From NCBI GenBank assembly GCA_937916415.1, contig CALGGH010000033.1, forward strand, positions 1-20,622: a DNA stretch of 20,622 bases, in the 5' to 3' direction. This document shows positions 1 through 6,640 of this stretch, in pieces. How positions within the stretch are numbered: the stretch's first letter is position 1; each line of letters opens with the position of its first letter. A program made the position numbers and the translations under genes. Below the pieces are notes generated by a model. The model did no database searches and was not told where the DNA came from. It was given only the letters and a program-made list of their open reading frames with translations. Source of the DNA: an uncultured Lachnospiraceae bacterium. GTDB lineage: Bacteria > Bacillota > Clostridia > Lachnospirales > Lachnospiraceae.

Positions 1-153
1 GAATAAAGCTTTTTATGGAATAAAGCTTTTTATGGAATAAAGCTTTTTATGGAATAAAGCTTTTTATGGAATTAAGCTCTTTGTGGAATTAAGCTCTTTG
101 TGGAATTAAGCTCTTTGTGGAATTGAGTTCTATATGAAATTAAGCCCTTTGTG
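1..153. repeat. 17-bp tandem repeat array, nine units
   Basis: Nine consecutive 17-bp units run from base 1 to 153. The first four are identical (GAATAAAGCTTTTTATG), the next three are identical to each other (GAATTAAGCTCTTTGTG), and the last two are more diverged. The array probably continues upstream of the window. There are no unique spacers, so it is not a CRISPR. Every early unit contains ATGGAATAA across the unit boundary, that is ATG-GAA-stop. It ends 16 bases before the start of the metal ABC transporter ATPase gene and so lies in its leader or in the tail of an upstream gene. Confidence 0.95.
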
Positions 154-169
154 AATGGAGATATGACAT

Positions 170-883
170 ATGTCACTTATAGAAGCAAGAAACCTTTCGC
201 TGGGTTATGATTCTCAGACCATAGTTGAGAACCTGAACTTCACGGTCAGTGCCGGGGACTACCTGTGCATAGTCGGTGAAAACGGATCCGGCAAGTCCAC
301 GCTCATGAAGACTCTGCTGGGGCTGCAGGAACCCACCGGCGGCGAGATAGTGACGGGGGACGGCCTTAAGCGCAGCGAGATAGGCTACCTGCCACAGCAG
401 ACCGTGGTGCAGAGGGATTTTCCTGCGTCGGTCAGGGAGATCGTCATCTCCGGATGTCAGGGACGGACCGGTCTCAAGCCCTTCTATGGCAGGGAGGAGA
501 AAAGGCTCGCCGCCGAAAGCATGGAGAAGATGGGCATAACCGGCATAGCCGGCAGATGCTACCGTGAGCTGTCGGGAGGCCAGCAGCAGAGGGTGCTCCT
601 GGCGAGGGCTTTGTGCGCGACGCGCAAGGTCCTGCTGCTGGATGAACCCGTATCGGGACTCGATCCTAAGGTGACGGCGGAGATGTATGACCTGATCGCG
701 GGACTTAACCGCGAGGGCATCACGATAATCATGATCTCGCATGACATAATGGCTGCGGTAAGGTTTGCCAGTCACGTGCTTCACGTAGGAACCAACGTCT
801 TCTGGGGCACGAAGGATGAATACGTAAATAGTGAGATCGGCCGTTTTTTCCTGAAGAATCAGGAAAACACAGGGCACCAATGA
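170..883 (+). CDS. znuC: Metal (Zn/Mn-type) ABC transporter ATP-binding protein
   Basis: This 237-residue protein is a cytoplasmic ABC ATPase that would power metal-ion import with the permease encoded downstream. All nucleotide-binding motifs are intact: Walker A GENGSGKST (residues 36-44), Q-loop around Q76-Q77, signature LSGGQ (134-138), Walker B VLLLDEP (154-160) and the H-loop His in ISHD (191). Its length fits the ZnuC/MntB/TroB group. GGAG sits 9 bases before the ATG. Pairing with a ZnuB-type permease and a nearby Fur/Zur-type regulator supports a zinc or manganese substrate; the sequence cannot separate the two. The substrate-binding protein gene is not in the window and is probably upstream. 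The last codons are part of a 46-bp tandem repeat that continues past the stop. Confidence 0.9.
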   Translation: MSLIEARNLSLGYDSQTIVENLNFTVSAGDYLCIVGENGSGKSTLMKTLLGLQEPTGGEIVTGDGLKRSEIGYLPQQTVVQRDFPASVREIVISGCQGRTGLKPFYGREEKRLAAESMEKMGITGIAGRCYRELSGGQQQRVLLARALCATRKVLLLDEPVSGLDPKVTAEMYDLIAGLNREGITIIMISHDIMAAVRFASHVLHVGTNVFWGTKDEYVNSEIGRFFLKNQENTGHQ

Positions 884-1006
884 GGCGATGTTTTTCCTGA
901 AGAATCAGGAAAACACAGGGCACCAATGAGGCGATGCTTTTTCTGAAAAATCAGGAAAACACAGGGCACCAATGAGGCGGTGTTTTTCCTGAAGAATCAG
1001 GAAAAC
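845..1006. repeat. 46-bp tandem repeat made from the 3' end of the ATPase gene, 3.5 copies
   Basis: Copies start at 845, 891, 937 and 983, an exact 46-bp period. The first copy contains the final codons and stop of the ATPase gene; the last is cut off where the permease translation start region begins. Each copy holds an inverted repeat, TTTTCCTGA-AGAA-TCAGGAAAA (slightly changed in copy 3), which can fold as a 9-bp hairpin, followed by CACCAATGAGG, which resembles the AATGAGG ribosome-binding region of the permease gene. Because 46 is not a multiple of 3, copies 2 onward lie out of frame. Confidence 0.95.
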
Positions 1007-1029
1007 GTTATGAATCAATGAGGATTATT

Positions 1030-1863
1030 ATGGATACGTTGGTAACTTACATGTCATATCCGTTCGTCAGGTACGCGGTCATAGTCGGCGTGCTCATCGC
1101 GCTGTGCTCATCGCTGCTGGGCGTGACTCTGGTGTTGAAGAGGTTTTCGTTCATCGGCGACGGACTGTCGCACGTGGCCTTCGGCGCCATAGCCATAGCC
1201 AGCGTGTTCAACCTGTCCAATGAGATGCTGCTGGTGCTGCCGATCACGGTCATCAGCGCGGTGCTGCTCCTGAGGACCGGGCAGAACGCGAGGATCAAGG
1301 GAGATGCCGCGATCGCCATGATCTCGGTGGGAGCGCTCGCTCTCGGATACCTGCTCATGAACGCCTTTTCGACGTCCTCGAACCTGTCGGGAGACGTGTG
1401 CAGCACTCTTTTTGGATCGACGCTGATACTGACGCTGACCGAGAGGGAGGTATGGCTGTGCGTCGTTCTCTCGGTTGCGGTGGTCGTGACTTTTGTCCTT
1501 TTTTACAACAAGATATTCGCGGTTACTTTCGACGAGGATTTCGCCAAGGCGACCGGCACCAGGGCAGACGCATACAACCTGCTGATCGCGGTCGTCATAG
1601 CCGTCATCATAGTCCTGGCCATGAACCTGGTCGGATCCCTTCTCATATCGGCACTGGTCATTTTTCCCGCCCTGTCGGCCATGAGGCTGTTCAAGAGTTT
1701 CAGGTCCGTGACCGTCTTTTCTGCAGTTCTGTCGGTGATATGTTCCTTTACGGGACTCATCATCTCCATACTGGGCGGTACGCCCGTCGGCTCCACCATA
1801 GTAGCAGCAGACCTCGTAGCCTTCGCGGCATGCTGCCTGATCGGCAGGTTGACGCATAGGTAA
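1030..1863 (+). CDS. znuB: Metal ABC transporter permease (ZnuB/MntC family)
   Basis: This integral membrane protein has about eight hydrophobic segments and the ABC-3 family pattern near its start: SYPFVRYAVIVGVL, then SLLGVTLVLKRFSFIGDGLSHVAFG, a hallmark of ZnuB-type permeases. It forms the transmembrane channel partner of the ATPase just upstream. The start at 1030 is preferred because GAGG lies 6 bases before it; an in-frame ATG at 1018 would add MRII and has no good ribosome binding site. The 135-bp gap from the ATPase stop is filled by hairpin-bearing 46-bp repeats, which could affect relative expression of the two genes. Zinc versus manganese specificity is not decidable here. Confidence 0.9.
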   Translation: MDTLVTYMSYPFVRYAVIVGVLIALCSSLLGVTLVLKRFSFIGDGLSHVAFGAIAIASVFNLSNEMLLVLPITVISAVLLLRTGQNARIKGDAAIAMISVGALALGYLLMNAFSTSSNLSGDVCSTLFGSTLILTLTEREVWLCVVLSVAVVVTFVLFYNKIFAVTFDEDFAKATGTRADAYNLLIAVVIAVIIVLAMNLVGSLLISALVIFPALSAMRLFKSFRSVTVFSAVLSVICSFTGLIISILGGTPVGSTIVAADLVAFAACCLIGRLTHR

Positions 1864-1909
1864 GTCGTCATGCCTTTTTGCCAGGATTTTAGCGGTTTTT
1901 GAAGGTGCC

Positions 1910-1946
1910 GGCGAAGAGATTTGCGTCATTTCGGCGAAGAGATTTG
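1910..1946. repeat. Short direct repeat after the permease gene
   Basis: GGCGAAGAGATTTG occurs at 1910-1923 and again at 1933-1946 (23-bp period), in the region just after the permease stop. It is one of several small tandem duplications at gene junctions in this window. Confidence 0.75.
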
Positions 1947-2016
1947 TGATAAAGTTCTCGTCTTCTTTTATATTTTCTTTATAGAATGATTAGCACTCAT
2001 TAATTGACGGTGCTGA
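1944..2016 (+). promoter_or_regulatory. Possible promoter followed by a CIRCE-like operator with no gene behind it
   Basis: TTAGCACTC at 1990-1998 is an exact match to the left half of the CIRCE element, the HrcA operator (TTAGCACTC-N9-GAGTGCTAA). After exactly nine bases follows CGGTGCTGA (2008-2016), which matches the right half at six of nine positions. AT-rich promoter-like sequence precedes it (TTGTGA at 1944, TATATT at 1969, 19-bp spacing). No heat-shock gene follows on the plus strand; the next gene is fur on the opposite strand. It may be a relic or drive a short RNA. Alternatively AATGA-N7-TCATT inside it is a Fur-type site. Confidence 0.4.
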
Positions 2017-2041
2017 CAATCGTAAGGTTTAATTATCTCAA

Positions 2042-2128
2042 GCTTTCAGATGCGTGCCGTCGGATAAGCAGGCATTAGTTTCAGCTATTTTACTCGAGGC
2101 TTTCTGATGCAGATATCGGGAAAGCAGA
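2042..2128. repeat. Two direct copies of a ~33-bp repeat flanking fur (3' side)
   Basis: Copy one (2042-2074) begins GCTTTCAGATGCGTGC and ends ATAAGCAGGCA. Copy two (about 2095-2128) begins GAGGCTTTCTGATGC and ends TCGGGAAAGCAGA. A third copy in reverse orientation lies at 2983-3016 on the other side of the regulator gene. No open reading frame of note is present in the 290 bases between the permease stop and the fur stop. Confidence 0.7.
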
Positions 2129-2153
2129 CAAGTGAAATGACTATGTTAATTCG

Positions 2154-2627
2154 CTACAGTTCCTTAGTTAGTGATTGTAAATTATTGGGGTTTTCGCTGT
2201 ATCTGATGTGGCTGCTCGTGCACTCGTCACAGAGACCGTAGAGTACGGTACGCAGAGGATCGATCTTGAAACCGTGACGACTGGCCAGATGTGATTCGAT
2301 GCTCATCAGCTCCTCGCAGTTTAGGTGGATCAGCTTACCGCATTTTTCACACTTGCAATGAAAGCAGGTCTCCTCGGAAACATGGTTTTCCGAGCCCACG
2401 TATTCAAAGCAGGCCGGAGTGCCCGCGTCAAAGATGTATTTGTTGACCAGGCCCTGGTCCACCAGGCTTTCCAACTGCCGGTAAACCGTTGACTGTCCTA
2501 TGGAACCCCCTTCGCTTTTGAAATGCTCGCAGACATCCGCGGCGGTGACGTGATGCCCCGCGGTTTCCTTTAAGTAGGCCAGCAGCCTGTCCTTTTGTTT
2601 TGTCTTGTATCTGTTGCCAGTGGTCAT
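2154..2627 (-). CDS. Fur-family metal regulator, probably Zur-like
   Basis: This 157-residue DNA-binding repressor has the Fur winged helix (helix QSTVYRQLESLVDQGLV, about 45-61) and the C-terminal dimer domain. Structural zinc would be held by C93, C96, C133 and C136, the usual two CxxC pairs. The histidine-rich metal-sensing stretch usual in Fur/PerR is cysteine-rich here (CFHCKCEKC, 88-96), so the sensing site differs from classical iron Fur. The neighbouring Zn/Mn importer and ZIP transporter favour a zinc or manganese sensor. The gene runs opposite to its neighbours; its promoter (2906-2934) lies about 280 bases upstream, and a palindromic operator at its expected transcription start suggests autoregulation. 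The ribosome binding site is weak (GGGGAA). Fur membership is certain; the Zur label is inferred. Confidence 0.88.
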   Translation of the reverse strand: MTTGNRYKTKQKDRLLAYLKETAGHHVTAADVCEHFKSEGGSIGQSTVYRQLESLVDQGLVNKYIFDAGTPACFEYVGSENHVSEETCFHCKCEKCGKLIHLNCEELMSIESHLASRHGFKIDPLRTVLYGLCDECTSSHIRYSENPNNLQSLTKEL

Positions 2628-2685
2628 TTTTTCCCCAGGCGTTTCTTTTTCCTTCGGATTATTTGTCCCTTTTTAGAAGAGTGTG

Positions 2686-2841
2686 CTCCTATGAAAATGG
2701 CAAAAATCGCATTTTCGTAGGCCTATATGTCTCTCATGAGCCGGCATCAGGGGCCAAGACTCTCCGTAAACTCCTATGAAAATGGCAAGAATCGCATTTT
2801 CGTAGGCCTGTTTGTCTCTCGCGAGCCGGCATCAGGGGCCA
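2686..2841. repeat. 85-bp tandem repeat with internal hairpins in the fur leader, two copies
   Basis: Copies at 2686-2770 and 2771-2841 are nearly identical. Each contains an imperfect inverted repeat, CCTATGAAAATG ... CATTTTCGTAGG (11 of 12 bases pair, about 10-base loop), followed by GAGCCGGCATCAGGGGCC. Both lie between the fur promoter and the fur start codon, so they would be transcribed as two successive stem-loops in the fur mRNA leader. No known riboswitch was recognised. Confidence 0.9.
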
Positions 2842-2853
2842 CAGGACTTTGAT

Positions 2854-2868
2854 GCTTATCATATAAGC
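2854..2868. repeat. Small perfect palindrome
   Basis: GCTTAT-CAT-ATAAGC is a 6-bp perfect inverted repeat just downstream of the fur operator in the direction of fur transcription. It may be a second half-site region or a minor hairpin; function unknown. Confidence 0.45.
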
Positions 2869-2877
2869 AATAATGAA

Positions 2878-2895
2878 AAATGAGAGTTCTCATTT
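2878..2895. promoter_or_regulatory. Palindromic operator, probable Fur/Zur box
   Basis: AAATGAGA-GT-TCTCATTT is a perfect 8-bp inverted repeat. It sits about 10 bases downstream of the minus-strand -10 box of the fur promoter, over the expected transcription start, which is a typical repressor position. The AT-rich ATGA...TCAT pattern is compatible with a Fur-family box. The regulator encoded by the same transcript is the obvious candidate to bind it. Confidence 0.65.
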
Positions 2896-2905
2896 AACCT
2901 TTCAT

Positions 2906-2934
2906 AGTATAGATTTCAAGAATTTCTTTGTCAA
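2906..2934 (-). promoter_or_regulatory. Promoter for the Fur-family gene
   Basis: On the minus strand TTGACA (2934-2929), a 17-bp spacer and TATACT (2911-2906) form a near-consensus sigma-A promoter. It points to the fur gene and overlaps head-to-head with the plus-strand promoter for the PurF-like gene. Confidence 0.8.
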
Positions 2935-2957
2935 TGTAAACGCTACACTAGTATAAC
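2928..2957 (+). promoter_or_regulatory. Promoter for the PurF-like gene
   Basis: TTGTCA (2928-2933), an 18-bp spacer and TATAAC (2952-2957) make a good plus-strand promoter. Its -35 box shares bases with the -35 box of the divergent fur promoter, so the two compete for polymerase. The resulting leader to the start at 3118 is about 155 bases; no purine riboswitch was recognised in it. Confidence 0.6.
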
Positions 2958-2982
2958 GATTCTTAAATACCTGGACCTAATG

Positions 2983-3016
2983 TGCCTGCTTATCCCGATT
3001 GCACGCATCTGAAAGC
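2983..3016. repeat. Inverted copy of the ~33-bp repeat flanking fur (5' side)
   Basis: The sequence from TGCCTGCTTATCCCG to CGCATCTGAAAGC is the reverse complement of the repeat at 2042-2074, with a few changes and a one-base length difference. With the copies on the other side it brackets the regulator gene and its control region, a segment of roughly 0.9 kb. It lies in the leader of the PurF-like gene. Confidence 0.75.
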
Positions 3017-3117
3017 CTCGACGCAGAGAGGATGCAAAAATATCTTTTTGTGCGCATCAAAGTATGAAGACAAAACGCCCCCGCCTATGGTATATTGTTA
3101 CATTGGGAGGAGAAAAA

Positions 3118-4524
3118 ATGAGCGGATTTTTCGGAGTTGCATCCAAGGACAATTGCATATTTGATCTGTATTTCGGAACTGATTATCACTCTCATCTGGG
3201 CACCAGGAGGGCCGGCATGGCGGTGTATGACGCCGACTCCGGTTTTTCCAAGTCCATTCACAGCATAGAGAATACGCCCTTCAGGACCAAGTTTGACAAG
3301 GAACTGGCTGACTTGCCCGGAACCATGGGCATAGGCTGCATCTCGGACTATGAGGCACAGCCCATACTGGTGAGGTCCCATCACGGATCATTCGCCATAA
3401 CCACCATCAGCAAGATCAACAATGCCGCGGAACTTGTGGATGAGATCGTGGAGGACGGGACTCATTTTTTCGAGATGAGTAACGGCGAGATCAATGCCAC
3501 GGAGCTGGTGGCCGCGCTCATCAACCGCAAGGACAACCTGATAGAGGGCATCAGGTATGCGCTGGACGTGATCGATGGGTCGCTGTCCATGCTGATCCTT
3601 ACTCCCAAGGGCATATACGCCGCCAGGGACAGGCGTGGCAGGACGCCGGTGATACTGGGCAAAAAGGACGGCGCGAGGTGCGCCTGCTTCGAGAGCTATT
3701 CATACCTGAATCTGGGGTACCTGAATGACAGGGAACTGGGCCCCGGCGAGATCGTAGTGTTTGACGCAAACGGCATAAAGACGCTCGTAAATCCCGGCAA
3801 GGATCTCAAGATATGCACGTTCCTGTGGGTTTACTACGGATATCCGAGCGCGGTATATGAAGGCGTGAACGTCGAGGAGATGAGGTATCACTGCGGAGCC
3901 AACATGGCCAGGAGGGACAACGTGTCAGCAGACGTGGTGGCCGGGGTGCCTGACTCGGGCACGGCACATGCGGTGGGATATGCCAATGAATCCGGCATAC
4001 CCTTTTCCAGGCCGTTCATCAAATATACGCCCACGTGGCCGCGCAGCTTCATGCCCACCATGCAGACCAGGCGCAACCTGATCGCGCGCATGAAGCTTCT
4101 GCCCGTGCATCAGCTGATCAAGGACAAGTCTCTGCTGCTCATAGACGATTCGATAGTGCGCGGCACGCAGCTGCGGGAGACTACGGAATTTTTGTATGAG
4201 AGCGGGGCCAGGGAAGTGCACATCAGGCCCGCGTGCCCGCCCCTTTTGTATGGATGCAGGTATCTGAATTTCTCGCGTTCCGGTTCCGAGATGGAACTGA
4301 TCACGAGGAGCGTGATACAGGAGCTGGAGGGGGATGACGTATCGGACGAGACGCTGAAGGAATACGCCGATCCGGATTCGGAGAAGTATGAGCAGATGGT
4401 GGAAGGCATCCGCAAGAAGCTCAACTTCACTTCGCTCAGGTTCAACCGTCTCGACGACATGCTCGACGCCGTGGGACTGCCGGCCGAGAACCTGTGCACG
4501 TACTGCTGGAACGGAGAGGAATGA
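3118..4524 (+). CDS. PurF-like amidophosphoribosyltransferase homolog lacking the N-terminal Cys
   Basis: The 468-residue product has the PurF layout: N-terminal Ntn glutaminase fold, then a type I phosphoribosyltransferase domain with PRPP loop IDDSIVRGT (342-350). Cysteines at 233, 373 or 380, 460 and 463 (CTYC near the C-terminus) fit the [4Fe-4S] ligands of Bacillus-type PurF. PurF normally exposes Cys after Met removal (MCGI/CGIFG); here the sequence is MSGFFGVASK, so the nucleophile is Ser. The usual YALQHRGQES stretch is also changed, to YHSHLGTRRAG. Glutamine hydrolysis is therefore doubtful; ammonia use or a different role is possible. The start at 3118 follows GGGAGGAG, far better than an upstream in-frame ATG at 3064. 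Related Cys-less paralogs are, as I recall, widespread in Clostridia and labelled PurF. Confidence 0.85.
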   Translation: MSGFFGVASKDNCIFDLYFGTDYHSHLGTRRAGMAVYDADSGFSKSIHSIENTPFRTKFDKELADLPGTMGIGCISDYEAQPILVRSHHGSFAITTISKINNAAELVDEIVEDGTHFFEMSNGEINATELVAALINRKDNLIEGIRYALDVIDGSLSMLILTPKGIYAARDRRGRTPVILGKKDGARCACFESYSYLNLGYLNDRELGPGEIVVFDANGIKTLVNPGKDLKICTFLWVYYGYPSAVYEGVNVEEMRYHCGANMARRDNVSADVVAGVPDSGTAHAVGYANESGIPFSRPFIKYTPTWPRSFMPTMQTRRNLIARMKLLPVHQLIKDKSLLLIDDSIVRGTQLRETTEFLYESGAREVHIRPACPPLLYGCRYLNFSRSGSEMELITRSVIQELEGDDVSDETLKEYADPDSEKYEQMVEGIRKKLNFTSLRFNRLDDMLDAVGLPAENLCTYCWNGEE

Positions 4525-4563
4525 GCCGTTTTTTGAGTGGAACGCCATTGTCCCGTATGGTGC

Positions 4564-4652
4564 GATGGCGAGCCGAACTTAAGATGGCGGGCCGTGCTGA
4601 CGTGGTGGGCCGGACTTAAGATGGCGAGCCGGGACGGATGACGAACCGGTTT
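4564..4652. repeat. Degenerate ~18-bp tandem repeat, about five units
   Basis: Units of 16-19 bp on the pattern GATGGCGAGCCGAACTTAA start near 4564, 4583, 4602, 4620 and 4638. They fill most of the 144-bp gap between the PurF-like gene and the glycosyltransferase gene. Confidence 0.8.
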
Positions 4653-4668
4653 AGAGGTATTGAACCGC

Positions 4669-5694
4669 ATGGAAGTTGTGTTGATCCCGGCGTACAAGCC
4701 GGACGATAGACTGCCCAAACTGGCGGACGGACTCATCAAGGATCCAACGATCGGGGTTCTCGTGGTCGACGACGGCTCGGGAGAGGAGTTTGCGGACGTA
4801 TTCGGCAGGATAGCTGCCACTGACAGGGCAGCCGTGATCACGCATGACGTCAATCGTGGCAAGGGCCGGGCCCTTAAGACGGGCTTGTCCCGGATCAGCG
4901 AGTTTTTTCCTGAATGCAGGTGCGTGATCTTTGCGGATGCGGACGGACAGCATCCGGTGGCAGACGTTCTTGAGATCAGGGACGAGTGCCTGCGCGAGGA
5001 TTCCTTCGTGCTGACGACCAGGATATTTGGCCAGATGCCGCTCAGATCCAGGATCGGCAATGGTTTCATGCGGCTGGCATACGCTCTTTTTAATCATAAA
5101 TGCTACACTGACAACCAATGCGGCCTCAGGGCCTTTCCGACGGGCATGAGGGAACTGATGCTCTCGGTTCCGGGAGACAGATACGAATATGAGATGGCTA
5201 TGCTCGTCCGTGCCGAAAAGACAGGGGTGCGCATAGTCCCTTTTTATCGTAAGGCCGTATACATAGGCGACAATGAATCGTCGCATTTCAGGCCGGTGAC
5301 GGATTCGATGCGAGTGGTCGGACGCATGAGCCTGTCGGTGCTGCCATCGCTGCTGGGGTTTTTGATAAGGATTGTCGCGGTGGCCCTTGTTCCCTTCACC
5401 GGACTCATGGGATTCGTGGCGCTCATGCTCATTGGCATGCTGACGGGGCTGCTAACCGTAGCGGCGTATTCCTTCAGCTACCGTGATCCGGGGTATAAGG
5501 ACTCGAAAAGGGAGCTGGGTTGGAGGATCGTCACGGACGCGGCGGCACTCTGTCTCACGTTTGCGTTGAGCGCCGGACCGGGAATCGGCCGCATGGGCGC
5601 GTATCTGATCGCGCTGACGTTGACTTACTTTGTCAAGTATGAGGTGCTGAAGGGAATGGCCGTACGCGGCATGGATCAGGCCGGAGGGGAGTGA
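4669..5694 (+). CDS. Membrane-associated family 2 glycosyltransferase
   Basis: The N-terminal ~220 residues are a GT2 (DPM1/DPG-synthase-like) catalytic domain: VVLIPAYKPD at the start, VVDDGSG, NRGKGRALKTGL and the metal/sugar-binding FADADGQHP. The C-terminal ~120 residues contain about four hydrophobic helices resembling a GtrA-like membrane module, so the enzyme probably transfers sugar to or from a polyprenyl-phosphate carrier at the inner membrane face. The start ATG at 4669 puts AGAGG 11 bases upstream; a TTG at 4660 in the same frame is almost on top of that site and is less likely. The acceptor cannot be told from the sequence. The 3' end of the gene is duplicated just downstream. 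Confidence 0.85.
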   Translation: MEVVLIPAYKPDDRLPKLADGLIKDPTIGVLVVDDGSGEEFADVFGRIAATDRAAVITHDVNRGKGRALKTGLSRISEFFPECRCVIFADADGQHPVADVLEIRDECLREDSFVLTTRIFGQMPLRSRIGNGFMRLAYALFNHKCYTDNQCGLRAFPTGMRELMLSVPGDRYEYEMAMLVRAEKTGVRIVPFYRKAVYIGDNESSHFRPVTDSMRVVGRMSLSVLPSLLGFLIRIVAVALVPFTGLMGFVALMLIGMLTGLLTVAAYSFSYRDPGYKDSKRELGWRIVTDAAALCLTFALSAGPGIGRMGAYLIALTLTYFVKYEVLKGMAVRGMDQAGGE

Positions 5695-5767
5695 ACCGGG
5701 CCGAATCGGAGTGGAATGGGCTGTACGCGGCGATCAGGCCGGAGGGGAGTGAACCGGGCCGGATTCT
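5656..5767. repeat. Duplication of the 3' end of the glycosyltransferase gene
   Basis: The last ~40 bases of the gene plus the stop and ACCGGGCCG (from 5656) are repeated from 5716, including CTGTACGCGGC, GATCAGGCCGGAGGGGAG and TGAACCGGGCCGG. The second copy has one inserted base and a three-base deletion, so it is not translated in frame. Together they occupy the junction ahead of the ZIP gene. Confidence 0.9.
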
Positions 5768-5786
5768 TTTTTGAAAGGATGGACAT

Positions 5787-6569
5787 ATGACTACCGAGAT
5801 TTTTTGGGGACTGATGATCCCGTTCATAGGTACTTCGGCAGGGGCGGCCTGCGTTTTTTTCATGAAAAAGGAACTGTCCCGCATGGTGCAGAGGGCACTT
5901 ACGGGCTTTGCCGGAGGCATCATGGTGGCAGCTTCGATATGGAGCCTGCTGATCCCCGCGATGGATCAGTCCGAGCCCATGGGCAAGCTGTCATTCGTGC
6001 CTGCGGTCGTGGGATTCTGGGGCGGCATACTCTTTTTGCTGCTGCTGGATGAAGTGATACCGCATCTGCACATGAACGCAGAGAAGGCGGAGGGTCCCAA
6101 GAGCAAGCTGGCCAGGACAACGATGATGGTTCTGGCGGTGACCCTGCACAACATACCCGAGGGCATGGCCGTCGGAGTCGTGTATGCGGGATACCGGTCG
6201 GGATCCGCGCTGATCACGGCGGGCGGAGCGCTGGCCCTTTCACTCGGAATAGCGATACAGAACTTCCCGGAAGGAGCCATCATCTCCATGCCGCTGCATG
6301 CGCAGGGCAGGACCAAGGGTCTGGCCTTCAGGGACGGAGTCCTGTCGGGTGCCGTGGAACCGGTGGCCGCGCTGCTGACGATCGTGCTGGCCGGGGTCAT
6401 CGTGCCTGCCATGCCTTATCTGCTGAGCTTCGCCGCAGGGGCGATGATCTACGTGGTCGTGGAGGAACTGATCCCCGAGATGTCCGAGGGCGAGCATTCC
6501 AACATAGGAGTCATCATGTTTGCGGTCGGATTTACGCTCATGATGGCGCTTGACGTGGCACTTGGATAA
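5787..6569 (+). CDS. ZIP-family divalent metal transporter
   Basis: This 260-residue protein has about eight transmembrane segments and the two signature ZIP metal-site helices: HNIPEG (121-126) in TM4 and NFPEG (159-163) in TM5, plus an EP motif (191-192). A His-containing stretch, IPHLHMNAEKAEGPKSK (91-107), lies in the loop before TM4. It belongs with the GufA/ZupT-like bacterial ZIPs that move zinc and other divalent metals into the cytoplasm down their gradient. AAAGGATGG precedes the ATG at good spacing. With the ZnuCB-like importer and a Fur-family regulator close by, a Zn or Mn role is likely; no Fur-type box was seen immediately upstream. Confidence 0.92.
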   Translation: MTTEIFWGLMIPFIGTSAGAACVFFMKKELSRMVQRALTGFAGGIMVAASIWSLLIPAMDQSEPMGKLSFVPAVVGFWGGILFLLLLDEVIPHLHMNAEKAEGPKSKLARTTMMVLAVTLHNIPEGMAVGVVYAGYRSGSALITAGGALALSLGIAIQNFPEGAIISMPLHAQGRTKGLAFRDGVLSGAVEPVAALLTIVLAGVIVPAMPYLLSFAAGAMIYVVVEELIPEMSEGEHSNIGVIMFAVGFTLMMALDVALG

Positions 6570-6574
6570 AAAGG

Positions 6575-6613
6575 AGGGCCGGTCGCCCCAAAATGAATCG
6601 GAACGCCGGCCCT
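6575..6613. terminator. Stem-loop after the ZIP gene, possible terminator
   Basis: AGGGCCGG (6575-6582) pairs perfectly with CCGGCCCT (6606-6613) across a 23-base loop, a few bases after the ZIP stop codon. There is no T-run directly after it, so intrinsic termination is uncertain. Confidence 0.4.
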
Positions 6614-6640
6614 GAGGTGACTGAAAGCTGATTAATGACT

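Noticed and set aside
1..153. CRISPR array
   Set aside because: The 17-bp units abut with no spacers and diverge stepwise; no cas genes are near.
173..880. 235-residue open frame on the minus strand
   Set aside because: It is an antisense shadow of the ATPase gene with no family features or ribosome binding site.
3000..3117. Purine riboswitch ahead of the PurF-like gene
   Set aside because: No conserved purine-aptamer core was seen; the leader contains the dispersed repeat instead.
2982..3164. 60-residue frame before the PurF-like gene
   Set aside because: It overlaps the PurF start in another frame, has no ribosome binding site and covers the repeat at 2983-3016.
4110..5069. 319-residue minus-strand frame
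   Set aside because: It is antisense to two clear genes, Ser/His/Pro-rich in the manner of shadow frames, and lacks recognisable motifs.
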